A stretch of DNA of 64,000 nucleotides from Apostichopus japonicus (lineage: Eukaryota > Echinodermata > Holothuroidea > Aspidochirotida > Stichopodidae), in contig NC_092583.1 of NCBI RefSeq assembly GCF_037975245.1, forward strand, positions 15,595,264-15,659,263, written 5' to 3'. The translations under genes and the position numbers were made by a program. This document shows, one piece after another, positions 35,070 to 47,867 of the stretch (position 1 is its first letter; each line of letters opens with the position of its first letter). The notes beneath the pieces were generated by a model. It was not told the origin of the DNA and did no database searches. It was given only the letters and a program-made list of their open reading frames with translations.

Positions 35070-36430
35070 ATGGACGATTCCGGCTTCGTGGTTTATTGCA
35101 GAAGTAACAGAAAGCTCCGTGGAAGCAAGGTTGCCAGTTTATAAAAGTACACTTACAATTCGATCCGTCGCTGGTTTTTAATGATGTTCCGCAGGAAAAT
35201 GTCATTCGTGTATTGAAAAAAGAAAAAACATTTAGAAGCAACGACAGTTGGAACTACCGCGGCAGTATGCACATGTTGTGATAGAAAGCTTGGTGCAAAC
35301 ATTTGAAGGAAGAATTAAAGGCACTCCGAGCACTACTGGCTGAGAAGGAACAACTTCTTTCGAAAAAAAACGAAAACGAAGTTCTCTGTGCTACTGGATT
35401 GTTCGGTACGTAACACTAGGCCAAGACTTATTAATGTAATTTTTCAATCACTAAAAGTCACCGTTATATAAGCCCTAGACCTGTACAGGAATTCGCTCCT
35501 TTAAAAACGATAAATTAAAATTCTTAAGAGTTAAAATATGACAGTGAGAGAAATAATATAATAATCTCCTTTTAGATATCTGTAAAATGTTTCATGCACA
35601 ATTTTCCAGGGTATACTGTTATTGAAACATTCACGTTCTAACTTTGTGATGGTGAACGTCACCCGACCACGTACCCCCTACCTCCCCCAACCCATAAACA
35701 AATCTGCTTTGTAAACCGTTCAAACATACAGTGGCGTAGGAAGGTACATTTGAGTAGAGGGGTTGAAGACTGATGGCCGTCCCGGGGGAGGGCATTTCCA
35801 GGTGGCCTCAGATGCAATTTGGTGCAATAAAGCACACTTCAACACCCACCCCATTTTGTAAACTTAATTTTGTATTTTCACCTGGCCTTAGATGCAATTT
35901 GGTGATCCAAATGAGATATTTTTTGTTCTCATTTGGAAATGAAAAAGGTTTTTTTCCTGACTTGCGAAGCGGGGGGGGGGGGCGGAATGATACATCCGCG
36001 CCTTCACTGGGGGGGGGGGGGGCTGGAGATATTGCCAGTTGGAGCTAGTATATTTTTCGACAAAAGTAAACTATATGCCAACTGATCTTTATATATGTCT
36101 AATTCATACTTATTCTTGTGTCTTTGTTTACAGAAACTTCGGTATAGATTGAGCGCAATGAAGAACATAGACTGGTCAGAGGAGAGAAAAGACAGACTGT
36201 GCAGTGATGTCAACTGAGTATATGTCATCCGAGGAATCTGACATGGAGAGCGAACGAGCTAGGCTACCGTAGTGCAGGAGTTCACTTGGGAGTCGGAAAG
36301 ACTGAACAAAATGAGGCTGGACTCATTCTATAAGGACGTTCTCCTTAGCGAAAAGTCCAGAAAAAAGGATACCCACCGTTAGGAAAGGAGACGTATCTTT
36401 AACATGCGTACCGACTGACGCCCCAACTTG
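35070..36430 (+). pseudogene. Decayed, intron-containing, probably transposon-linked gene
   Basis: Three parts are visible. At 35070 an ATG opens MDDSGFVVYCRSNRKLRGSK and soon meets a stop. At 35284-35405 a coiled-coil frame contains HLKEELKALRALLAEKEQLL and ends at a donor-like CG|GTACGT. After an acceptor TGTTTACAG at about 36131, a frame reads LRYRLSAMKNIDWSEERKDR. After a frameshift it reads STEYMSSEESDMESER, and after another VVQEFTWESERLNKMRLDSF. Two in-frame stops follow before RPNLGS. From memory, the acidic YMSSEES, Trp-Xaa-Ser and LD...R pattern resembles a repeated uncharacterised family in invertebrate genomes; I cannot verify this. Frameshifts and stops show it is dead. Confidence 0.5.
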
Positions 36431-38009
36431 GGCAGTTAATTAGGCTGAACAATAACAATGAAGGTATGACCCCCCTCCAAATGGTGAAAATGGTCATTGT
36501 TTGACGTTCCGGATTAAGCTTGTGGGAGGCCCGTGGCAAACAGTTTATTTGAGCTCCCATAGAGATACATTGGTACCGGATAACGCCGGATGTATAGCTC
36601 ACAAAAGACATCTATTTGCCCACGGTGGTTATGATACGTTAAAACATCACATAAAAACAGTCATTGATCAACAGCGTAAAGACTGCATATCGAAGTCCAT
36701 TTCGTTTGACTTCTTTGAACTTTTTGTACCATATACAGCGTAGAATAATGTAACTTTGTAACAATATTTCTTTGAATTTTTTACCCAACGTTTAAACTCG
36801 TGCCCCTGTTGCACGTGGATAATCCTGTCCTGAGCATTTGTTGATTAATGAGGCACCAGGAACAAACAGCAAACGCCGTTGTTTCGGATACAAACAAGTT
36901 GCAGTTGACGATTTTGTATAATAAAGAAGACTTTTCTCTAATTTAACATTTGGTGTAATTACATGATACCTTTAAAACGAAATCCTGCCTGAGATAAATG
37001 CAACAAGGAAGAAAGAATATGCCCATAATAATAGATGTCAGATTAATTACTATTTTCTTGTTAGTCTTTTGCTTTAATGGAAGCCTTTTTTTAAATTTCC
37101 CTTCACAGCTAATATATTCCATCAAGGGATTAAATGTTAAGGATTAAGTTATCCTTAAAATATTTTCAGGAAACAAAAGCCAAGAAAAAAGCATGATTGT
37201 TAATGAATCATTTAGTAAATCATATTTTAAAATAAGACATAGAGCATAGGCCTAATAACTTGTCGTCGAAATGTTGTTGTACTTGTACGTTTGTCTTTCA
37301 TTATTCATGCATGGTTAATTCCAGACTTTCAGGGTAAAAAATTTAGAGATCTTGTTTGGGCTATCATTGCATTTTATATCAAAATATATGTTAATTACAA
37401 TAAAATTTAAAGCAGCAACAAAATATGAAGCGTGCTACGAAATGAGGCAGGAAGTGGTGTTCTGTGTCAAGTTCGTTCCACATAAAAGAGGCTGGTACCG
37501 TTTCCGGGCCTGGGTGGAGGGGGGGGGGGGTCGAGGGGCCGATAACCATCATGGAAGAAGTGCCTAGGCGTTTATATCATCTGAGGATAAACACACCGAA
37601 TTTTAAACATAAATTTGTTTGGTTCAATTTAACTGCTGATATGTTAAGTTACTTCAAGTGGGTAGCTGGTTTTCAGAGGTTTTGATTTGCAAACTAGTAA
37701 CTAAAAATAGAAACATTCCATATTTACTTGTTTTTTTCCTTCTTTCACCTGGCATTAAAATCGTTGCATGTGTATATAATTGCCACAATGTAAGTAGAGT
37801 AATATTTGGGCATCAAAAAACATTCTCCGGACAATAATGCATGTTTTGAAAATTGAAAAGGAAAATGGCTTCTCGAGGTTTAAACTTTGTATTAAAAAAG
37901 CTGAATATTCAACACTATGATGTAAAGCAATATTGAGTTGCATTTATACACATTAGAAGTGGTATTTCGTTCATTTACATAATTTTTGTATAAGTGTAAA
38001 AATAACAAA
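36431..38009. other. Gene-free stretch
   Basis: No coding or recognised repeat beyond a poly-G run at 37519-37530. Short frames on both strands lack splice signals. Confidence 0.35.
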
Positions 38010-38637
38010 TAAACGTTTACGATGCGATATGAGGTGCAAATATATAAATAAAAAAGTGGAAAATCAAACGAGTATGATTTTATGTTTATTATTTTTCATT
38101 TTCTTTAAATCAAATGTAATATTTGATAGAGGTGGTCCGTGTATTTCTCAGCCTAATCAACCCGATTAAGACTCCCTAAACGTGGCGAATAAGCCCAGCC
38201 CCTGTATTGGTCGTAAGTAATGTGTTTACGATGACCACGTTTCTCCGTATATATTGGTGTAATCATGGCGTTTACGATGATCAATGCGAGAAGTTTACTG
38301 CTGGATTCAAACGTAAACTCCAGATTAACGGTCATGTTTAAGGTAGCGAATCTGTTGTAATTGTGACCGGAAACGTAAAGATTACCCTTCCCTGAAACCG
38401 CACGATTAAGTGAGCTTCACCGTATTTGGATGACACTTGGCGTTTACGGTCACCGCGTACTCGGTAAATAAGTCATCGCGAACGCGGAAAACTCACGCGT
38501 TTAAGTTGGGTCGTAAGCTTACCTTAATCACTAGTTTCAGGAGTGGAAACGTAACGGAAACAGGCTGGAACTCGGAATTTACGTCGCAATTACAGACCGA
38601 AAACGGCGATTTAAACGCGTGTTTTTTTCCCGTGTTA
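38010..38637 (-). mobile_element. TTACG-motif array, putative non-autonomous element, minus orientation
   Basis: Read on the minus strand it starts ACACGGGAAAAAAACACGCG, nearly the same as the first bases of the element at 23218. It continues with CGTAA/TTACG words; I count about nine between 38150 and 38640, where about one is expected. The two copies are otherwise strongly diverged, so only the end and the motif rhythm are shared. The far boundary is uncertain and might lie between 38010 and 38150. Confidence 0.45.
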
Positions 38638-40564
38638 GTTGATGCTGTGACATTGCACATTATCGGTTCATCTCTCTGTAAATTCCTGCAGCAGGACTTT
38701 TGACAACAGAGTGACCATGGGCAGCTCCCTTAAATGTTCAATGCAACGATATTCATGGATGCAAACATTTATCTGACTCATGGCCACATCCCTTAATTGC
38801 AGTGAGTCAAGAGTCCCCTGTATAACATATCCAGCTGCAATCAAATCCACTAGCCAAGTTGCAGGAGTGCCTTTGGTTGAATATTAGCATTTAGCCATTT
38901 GTTTGACAGTAACATGTCCATTCGAGCTGACATTTTAATAATGAATGCGATAGGAATATTTTTCTACTTTCAGCCGAACTTTAAACGTCTATCGATGTAT
39001 TTGCCTGAAGTTCCAAGTTGGGTTGATGGCACTGATTTTAGGTCGAAGAGCATTGAACTAGTTCTCACACATTAAACTGTTTTAAACATGTTTCAGGTTC
39101 TGTGCTAAAAGTCAACAGAATGACCTACCTGAAATGAGAAAAATAAAACAAAAGGCAAAAATATCTGTTCGTACCTTGCCTTCTTTCGACGATATTTTAA
39201 ACCTGTAATGTTCCCCAAATTAATTTTACAAGACAGCGCTAGGCTGAAACTACCTACTGTTAGTCTATTACCATAGTAACTAGTATAATTGGAGGGGGTC
39301 CTTTCAGATTTGTTTGTCTGTAGTCTTCAATCTGATTTACTTTGGAGAAGCTGTTTGGAAATCAGGCAAGTTACCATGTCGATCACTTGACTGATTTGCT
39401 GGTGGCATATATCGATACTCCGTTACCTAAAATCTTCTGGTGGTTAATGATTACAAAAGAGATATTTATACCTGTATATTTTGGTTTATACTAGTCTTAG
39501 GCGGGTGAAGTATATATACACACTCATAGTGTGTGTGGGTATGTTTGTGTATTTATGCTTGTGTAATGCCTTAGTGTGATGTAACATAAAGTGTATATGG
39601 TAACAGATGTTATCACTGACAGGTATCAATTCCTGTGAATGAGTGCAATGTTCTCATTGTTTTAATGGGGGGGGGGAGGGGGTCAAAGGTCAGTAGATAT
39701 CAAAATGTGAATATTTTAATTTATTATTAAGGGATATTGCTCTCATGATCTGTATCTAGCGATTTTGTAATTGGTGAAAGGTCATTAGAGGTCAACAGTG
39801 GTTGATATCTGAGCCATATTCACATGCGCGAAATGCAAGGGTGGGGGGGGGGGGATCTGATTCTGCAATTTAAGGGCAATCAACTTTGTGGTGTGCATAT
39901 TCCCTTACTTGGGATCAGGACCCCACAATTGCAATCTCCCTGCAAAGGCAATTAAGAAATTGAACCGTGAATGCTTGGGGGAACTCAGATTTAATACTTG
40001 GCACAATTAGAAAGCTAGCTAATTTATAATTAATCATTGCGACCTTTACATGCTAGTCAATACGCTCTTTTCATTTTTTCATGTTGATCCACCATCCGGT
40101 CTGAAATATGGATCCATATTTGGGGTTAGCTTTATGGCCTCCCGAAGGGAAATGTTCAAGTTCCTGATCTCAAATTGGTGAACACTTGGTGCTAGAAAAC
40201 TTTGTAAAAAATTATAAATAATAATATCTGAAGAATAGGAATTTTGATCAGATATAGTGCTTGAATTATGGCTCCCTATCAGTTTTATGATCTCTACATA
40301 GTCAGCAGAGAGACTGTTTATACTGGATTGCGACCAGCATGTGCGTCCTGCATCAACGGATCTGCACTAAAATTGTTTCATGCTTCCTATAATTATAATA
40401 AACTAGAAAAGAATTGAAAAAGTGCAAATGTTGGCAATGCTGGTAGCTAATTAACATTGCTTCACATTGTACTTTCATTGGTGTTGCTCTATGCTGTGTA
40501 TACAGAATCAACTGACATTCAAAGTTGTTGTTGCTCAGTATACTTTGGAAGAGATGATCAATAT
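38638..40564. other. Gene-free stretch
   Basis: AT-rich, with two poly-G runs (39667-39674 and 39842-39852) and a TGTGTGTGG-type patch near 39528. There is an imperfect X-box-like TTACCATAGTAAC at about 39269. No coding is supported. Confidence 0.35.
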
Positions 40565-41352
40565 AGTACTCAGGGTTCTGCCCAGGGTAGATTGAGTGCC
40601 GGCAGGACTATCTAAGCGGAGCGCCACCATCGGTTGGCGCGGAGCGTACAAGAAAATTTTGGGTTTTGGAAACCCCCAGATGGCCGGAAACGGCCCTTCC
40701 CGAGTATTCTGAGCCACATATAGACAGCTTTGAAATGAGATCTCATGTCTGGAATTTTTCATAATTAATGAAAAAAGTTAGGACAAATATCTGGAGCACC
40801 AGAGTACAGACCAGCCGGTGGTGCCTATTAAGTATACTAAAAAGCAATAGCAATGCACCGTGCACGTGGCTGACTAGTTCGTGTAGCCGTCACGTATAGT
40901 CACTACGAGGCGGAGTGCGCTGGTCGTGCCTAATGCAATATGATGTAAATTCACCCGCTACGAAGGTTAACGGCCGTATGTGTACTAGCTAGCTGGATAA
41001 TGCCTGTGTCTCGCGCAATAAAAATAGATATAAATGAAACTATCAAAAGTACGATCGGGAGTTGGAAACGGAAACAGTCATTGGTCTGGAATGCGGAACT
41101 CTGGTAATTTTTACTAAGTATGACACTGTGATGTGTTGGATATTTTAAACAGTTATGAACTGGATTTCCCCTAGTCTCAAACAGATTGTTTCTGTACGTT
41201 TGACCCTCCGGCTATGGAGCTGTTTTTTGGAGTTCCTATCGAAAATAAGTGCCGGTCGGAAAAGTCACTCAGGCAGATTGTGGTGGTCGGTAATTCAGCG
41301 TGCTGGTCGGGCCCGACCGGCGCCGACCGGCAGCGGCAGAACCCTGAGTACT
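40565..41352. mobile_element. Non-autonomous hAT-like element, 776 bp between CAG and CTG ends, with AGTACT duplication
   Basis: The ends CAGGGTTCTGCC (40571) and GGCAGAACCCTG (ending 41346) are perfect 12-bp terminal inverted repeats. AGTACT flanks both sides (40565-40570 and 41347-41352); because it is itself palindromic it can be read as a 6-bp duplication or as part of the repeats. Near the left end, 40604-40716 matches the core of the element at 2313-2750. The right end is rich in GGTCGG/CCGACC words. There is no transposase. The hAT call is from the CAG...CTG ends and is less secure than for the 2313 element. Confidence 0.65.
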
Positions 41353-41839
41353 GTGTTATTTGTTTACCTTGGTTTTGTATATAGAACTGGGAAAGTTTAT
41401 TCCAAAATTGTGAGGTCTCTTTGATAATTGCGATCTAGATAATTAGTGTAGGCCTACCTTAAATTTACTATGCTACCACAGATATTATACCAGTCCATGG
41501 AGGTTACTCCAAACTGTACTTATTTTATGGATTTGCCACAGTTGAAAACACTAAGGATGAGAAATGATCACAAAAACTATGTTATTTTAATCATAATGTT
41601 TAATTATGGAATATGAGCATTTTAAAAACATCTCACTTCATGAGGTATACTGGAATTTTTATCACATTTTGTGGAAAACATTCTGTTGGGGATAAAATCA
41701 TTGTATAACTGCATTTACAGGAATATTATTCCTACTTTAGAAAATATCTGACAATTGATAAAAGATTCAAGTCTCTTTGCTTAAAAGTTGAAGTTGAACT
41801 CCATGAATAATTCAGAGACAATGAAATGATGACTTACTT

Positions 41840-41991
41840 ATAATCACCAGTGGCGTCACTAGACATTTGGAAGTGGTGGGGTGGGGGAGGGGGAAGGCTT
41901 TAATGTAGCAATATGGGAGCAAAATTTGAGGGGGACACCAAGGAGGATTTGACTATTCTGTGGGCCGTGTGGCAACACCACTGATAATCAC
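41840..41991. mobile_element. Miniature hAT-like element, 136 bp, with 8-bp target duplication
   Basis: ATAATCAC occurs at 41840-41847 and 41984-41991, exactly flanking an element that starts CAGTGGCGTCACTAG and ends GGCAACACCACTG. The ends are short imperfect inverted repeats. The interior is G-rich with no coding. An 8-bp duplication plus CAG...CTG ends fits a hAT-family MITE. Confidence 0.75.
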
Positions 41992-42075
41992 ATTCATAAT
42001 CAAATTCATATGATAACAATCATGTAATCACATTCATATAATCACATTCCTGTAATCACATTCATAATCAAATTC
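41984..42075. repeat. Short ATAATCACATTC tandem repeat
   Basis: Variants of (A)TAATCACATTC(AT) and TAATCAAATTCATA recur about six times immediately right of the MITE. The target duplication itself is one unit, so the element probably inserted at the edge of this array. Confidence 0.7.
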
Positions 42076-42404
42076 CTATTTACACAATAGAGTTACTTCA
42101 TATTGCTCGAATTATCGACTCAATTCAATGTCAACGGGTATAAAGATAAAACAAATTACATTTTCAAGCTAATGTGGCTTGAACAAGTACATCTTGGAGA
42201 GCCATTTCTGGTTCTACTACCATATATCTGTACTTTTAGTCTTAGGAGCCAGCACATCTTAAAGTACCATAAATCAGTGCGCTACAAATACTTACTCAAA
42301 CAAACTATGGGGAACCTATAAAGTTGCTGGTATGGAAATTATGTGTGTTCATTTTTATAATCCAACCTTGTAAATATGAGTGGCATATATATATTTCTGT
42401 CAAG

Positions 42405-42558
42405 GAAGCCTGTTTTCCATCGTCATTGCATGCCAAAAAACGTTTTCTGTCACTTTGAGTTGATTTGTTGGGAAAGTACTCTGAGGAAAGGATCAAACGT
42501 GTTCAAAATGGTCATTAAGACGTCCAATAGATCAAGGGTGGTCTTGATAGATTTAGAG
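42405..42558 (+). CDS. Candidate coding exon 4, unrecognised protein
   Basis: A 154-nt open block lies between TATTTCTGTCAAG|GAAGCC (an AAG acceptor) and TTAGAG|GTAAGT (an excellent donor). Entered with the two bases left by exon 3 it reads KPVFHRHCMPKNVFCHFELI, then CWESTLRKGSNVFKMVIKTS and NRSRVVLIDLE, ending in phase 0. It has four Cys and three His but no recognisable zinc-binding pattern. The phase agrees on both sides. The 20-kb intron before it is long, and an open stretch of this size can arise by chance. Confidence 0.33.
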
Positions 42559-45500
42559 GTAAGTGAATGTCATATCCTTGATAGGATAATCATTCTTGTC
42601 GTATACATTGTATTGGTAGATAATTATAACCATCATTCTCTTAAAACAAAAACAAACGTGTGAAAACGTTATAAATTAAAGGTTGCTATTTTAAGTGGTA
42701 AATATGCATACTGTAGGTGTAGTTCTGCCGATGATATAAAAATTTTCCTTCCTGGAACTCTTGTTGACACAATCTGGATTTTTTTTATATATTTTCCTTT
42801 GGCGTAGATGGGTAGAAATGGTTGATGCATAACTTGATAATTTCCCTTCATGATTTTTAATTTTCTTTAAGAAATGGCTGTCTCTCTGAATTATGGTTAA
42901 TGAGCAGTGTTTATTAAAATTTCTATTCACTACTTTAAATTTGATGAAAGTGACTAAAGTTGACAGTCATTTGTGACAATTTGGTTGCAACTTTTGTAAT
43001 ACCTTGTTTTTTGTGGGTATTTTCAGCATCAACAGAGCCATATGTTAAACACCTGTTTGTAGGCAATGCTCACATACTGTATACCATGCAATAGTTGTAT
43101 AGTGGTGGTGTGTGGTCAAGCAGTGCATGGGTTTACAATGCGTGTGTGCAACTCTTGTACCAACAAAGGAAACCATGCATAGACTGTCATTTGGCTGATA
43201 ATAAAGCTAGATTAGCATTCATACTAATTGTCTTGAGTATTGTGTAATATATGGTAAAAATAGAGGGACCGGCTACTGATCCTTGTGGTACACCTTCCAA
43301 TCATATATAATTACCGGCCAATCAACTAGTATATTTTTCGTTTGGTTGTAGCTTCGCGGAATGGGGAAAACATATATCTTTCAGGACAGACTGATTTTGT
43401 TATTTAGTGATGTAATGCTTATCTTAACGAAGAACACTACCGCGTTAATTGAATACGATGACTAATTTAACGCTGTCTGGCTCGTACAACCAGCTTTCAA
43501 ATCAGCTCACAAACTTTGATGGCATTTTTTAACTTAATTACTACGAATCTTTGGCATTGGCAAACATGCTTTTATACAGTACAGTAGGTGATATACATGT
43601 TGCACACTGCAGTCTGAATCAACAATTGAAATGTAAATATTTTCTTGGATTCCGATTGTGAGACATGACAGTTGGTATAATCTCAGCGATCAACAATTAT
43701 CTTGGCATTGATTAGACGCCACAAAAGATTCCATATTTGCCTTTACCCATGGCAGATCCAGGATTTCACGAAAGAAAAAAAGTATATGATGTATTCAAAT
43801 TACTATTGATATAGCAGCCATGCTTTAAGCTTACCAGTAAAATGTAAGGAACTAACGCATGCAAAGCATTCTAAATGTTTCCAATATACATGTATTAAAG
43901 TGAAAATATAGTTTTCGGCTAACTATTATAAGGGCCAAAAATTCCAAAGGGGGTGAGGGGAGGGGGAAGTTGGACCCATACAATTTGTGTTGCAAGATTT
44001 TCCCCCACACATATTAACTTTTTGATGCTGAAGATGATCTCAAGTGAGACACAAATTTTTCAGTTTAATTTAAAAACTTTTAATGCCTATCGCTAAACAA
44101 TCTTCGCTCAGCATTAATCCTTAATCAAAGACCTGTGTCACACTCTTAGTTATCTATGTTGAAGGATCATTTGTCAAACTAGCTAAAATTGATATTAAAA
44201 TGAATAGTGGTTTTAATGTACATTCAAATTTGGTTTTTGGTGGTTTGTATAAATGATGTGATAGTTTGACCACAAAGTGAATCTGTTACTCTAAACAGTT
44301 TTCGCTTATGACACAGCCTCAAGAACCTAGCCATTGTTCATTCAGTAAGTATTTTATTTATACACTGTAATAAGTGATCTTCACTTTACAAACCTCTAAG
44401 CCTGAACACCTCTGGCGGTACTCTGATACCATAATCTGTATTTGATATTTTGGAGTGATTTATACAGGTGACAGTTGGAGATATCAAGTATCCTCTTCAA
44501 ATGCCTTTATCTTTTTCTCACTGTGGCATCTCCATGGAGATCAGTTAATCTAACTGTTACATATATCATGGAGGTAAAAAAGACCTCTTCCATGCATATA
44601 TATATATATATATATATAGTATATGATATGATATGATATTTTTTATGAAATCGAATACTTTTGAAGGATGCAACTATCATAAAGGAAAGAAAAGTTTCAC
44701 CATTCCCTAAATACATTGTGGAAAATTATACCTTCAGATTGGCTGATGGCCTCATTATTCTTGTTTGTAACAAGAGAACACCTTGTGATCAATTCTAAGG
44801 TTTAGTTGCCACTGAGGGCACTAGTCACCTCAATCTAACATCGTTAAGAGCAGGAGTGTGTTTTTTTTTTTTTTTTTTTGGTCTGGTAGCTAAAACTAAC
44901 TTCCATTTCACAACTGTATTTAGTTCCATCTGAGGTTTCAGTGGACACACTCTCATCACAGTGCCTTTAATGATTTTACAGGATAACAATTGTTTTTTAT
45001 GTAGGCTGTTAAAGAATTAACAGCCATCCCCACCCCCCACCCCCACAATTTTAACATTGTTTGAACATGATCTGAAATAATGTTGTACTGTAAAACATTA
45101 TAACCCCAGAGGTACAGTATCAGTCACAGTTGTTTAAAAGAATTTTAATGACAAAGATTAAACTTTTTATTGGCTACAATTAAAAAATTAGAAAACTAGA
45201 AAAGAGTAAAAACATGATATAATTCCAAATTTGAGTTAAAATGTGGAATTGGAAGCCACCCGACATGTAAGTTGTAATTCATATGTCCTTGTGGGGTTCG
45301 CTTAAGCGTCGTAAAAAGAACTGATTATTATTATTATTATTTTTACAATTGCAAAAATATATTGTTTATTGAGTTGCGTCTTTGTTGTTGTGTTCCAAAT
45401 ATGTATGATTCTGAGAATAAACGTAAAACTCCCTTTGAATATTCAACATGTATTGTTAATGTATGACAATTGCTTGGACCTGTATACACCATCCAGGGTA

Positions 45501-46194
45501 TACCCAATTGACGTCGCTTTTGATAAAGAGAAACATTCTTCCTTTGATTCCTCACTTACCTTTCTCCTCACAACCGTAGCACTCTGGGTCTACTGTGCTA
45601 AGAGTAAATCCTTCTTGCAATGTTTACCCTTAATAGTGGAAAGTCATTTTCAGTCTTATCATATTCCTCATTCCCTCACCCAATGTGTTACTCTTTATAC
45701 ACACAGGGTGAAAGTCAAGCTAGCATGTCGCTTGTAAATATCGAAACCCTATAAGTTTTGGAAATGTGTCAATCGATAAGAGGGAAGGACAAGAGAAACG
45801 TGATGGTAGTAAACAACATGTTGTTATGATCCAGAGATTTTAATGATGTAATTATTTCAGGATTTTGTTTTTTAATATTTATCATGGTACTGCAAGGATT
45901 AATAAATCTGCGATCTATTATATATCAGTCCATACAGCTGGGATAGCATTGTTTAAATTAACCCATTGAACTGGAAAGCAGATAAGATTTCACAAATGGC
46001 AAATGGTGTACCACCATCTGTTGGCATTCCATGGATGTACTTTAAGATATATCTGCATCAATGCATAAACAGTATGGTGGGATAAGTATTGGCACTCCGT
46101 TGCCAAACATGCTTGTTCTCGTACTTGCACATACTGGATCTCTACACATACTCGGGCAATTTGGCAGTTTAGTATAGTTTACTAGTGCAAGATT
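42559..46194. other. Gene-free stretch or putative intron 4
   Basis: Low-complexity items only. These are a (TA)n and GATAT tract at 44598-44640, an imperfect ATGGAGGT...ACCTCTTCCAT hairpin at about 44569-44594, poly-T at 44861-44879 and an ATT microsatellite near 45327. One copy of the CTTACCTGTCTCC repeat family lies at 45546-45600. Confidence 0.4.
45546..45600 (+). repeat. Interspersed repeat, CTTACCTGTCTCC family, copy 2
   Basis: TCCTCACTTACCTTTCTCCT followed by CACAACCGTAGCACTCTGGG. It is more diverged than the copies at 22531 and 53474, with one change inside the core. Confidence 0.6.
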
Positions 46195-47310
46195 AAGTAC
46201 TCATACTCACTCTTAGATCCTTGTACTCATACTACAGGGAATTCTGCTTGTACTGTACCTGTACTCATACATATAATGCTGTATTCATACTCACTCTTAG
46301 ATCCTTGTAATCATACTCATACTACAGGGAATTCTGCTTGTACTGTTCTCATACGTATATGGTGCTGTATTCATACTCACCCTTAGATCCTTGTACTCAT
46401 ACTCATACTACAGGGAATTCTGCTTGTACTGTACCTGTACTCATACATATAATGCTGTATTCATACTCACTCTTAGATCCTAGTACTCATACTAGGGAAT
46501 TACGCTTGTACTGTACTCATGTGCATATGATATTATAATCATACTCACCCTTAGATCCTTGTATTCATACTCATACTACAGGGAATTCCGCTTGTACTGT
46601 TCTCATGTACATATGATATTATAATCATACTCACCCTTAGATCCTTGTACTCAAACTACAGGGAATTCCGCTTGTACTGTAATCATGCATATGATGTTAT
46701 AATCATACTCACCCTTAGATCCTAGTACTCATACTACAGGGAATTGCGTTTGTACTGTGCGCATGTACATATGGATCATGCTCACCCTTAGATCCTTGTA
46801 CTCATACTCAAACTACAGGGAATTCCGCTTGTACTGTACTCATTCATATGATGCTGTATTCATACTCAGGCTTAGATCCTTGTACTCATACTCATACTAC
46901 AGGGAATTCCACTTGTACTGTACTCATACATATGATGCTGTATTCATACTCACCCTTAGATCCTTGTACTCTTACTCATACTACAGGTAATTCCACTTGT
47001 ACTGTACTTATACATATATAATGCTGTATTCATACTCATGCATAGGGCCTTGTACTTGTACTCATACTACAGGGAATTCCGCTTGTACTGTACTCATACA
47101 TATATGATGCTGTATTCATACTCACACTTAGATCCTTGTACTCATACTCATACTACAAGGAATTCCACTTGTACTGTAATCATACATATATGATGCTGTA
47201 TTCATACTCATGCATAGGGCCTTGTACTTGTACTCATACTATGTAAATTCTGCTTGTACTCATACGTATGCTGCTTTACTCATAATCATGCATAGGGTCT
47301 TGTACTCATA
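46195..47310. repeat. Minisatellite, 73-90 bp unit, about 13 copies
   Basis: TTAGATCC or its variant TAGGGCC recurs at 46213, 46297, 46383, 46473, 46551, 46637, 46715, 46788, 46872, 46956, about 47042, about 47129 and about 47217. Each unit carries CATACTACAGGGAATTC, CGCTTGTACTGTACTCAT and GCTGTATTCATACTCAC. The unit length varies by several bases and is often not a multiple of three, so the 66- and 77-codon frames within it are not conserved proteins. Confidence 0.95.
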
Positions 47311-47867
47311 CTACCAGGACTTCCATAGTTATGGTTTAAGGGCATGAAAGTACAGTAAATATCCAACTGGCATTTGTAATATTTAATCATATGAAAACAA
47401 TCTAACACATTGCTTCGGAAGACAGATTGTTATTACTCCAAATAACAGGAGGAATATGACAAAAAGGAACCCTTGCAAAATGAAGAAAAAAAAAAAAAGA
47501 AAAAAAAAGAATGAAAACAGTATTTTATTTAGAGTTCTCTATTTTATCACTCGTTGGGAAAACACCTGTGATCAGTGTAAACCTCAACAATCTTATCCGT
47601 AGATACATTTTATGTACATTTCATTTGTACATTTTTAGATTAAAGGCAAATTGGAATTCATTTAAGCTTTAATAAGGTGACATGTTAAAGCTATTATAGT
47701 GTTTTCACTGTCAACTTTAACAGTTAAAAGCAGTTTGTAAGTTTAAATGTTAACAAAACTTAGCAGTCTTATTCAGTAATTATTGAACTCTATAAAGTTA
47801 CAAGCCATTTAGGCTTTCCATAAATATATATGTCACAACTTCACATTGTTAAATAACTGCTTTCCAG

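Noticed and set aside
35731-36020. Another hAT-like MITE starting CAGTGGCGTAGG
   Set aside because: The left end looks typical, but I found no matching right end or target duplication; it may be a truncated copy.
46338-46990. Short repetitive protein frames
   Set aside because: They follow the 84-bp minisatellite, whose unit length is often not a multiple of three; no conserved frame through the array.
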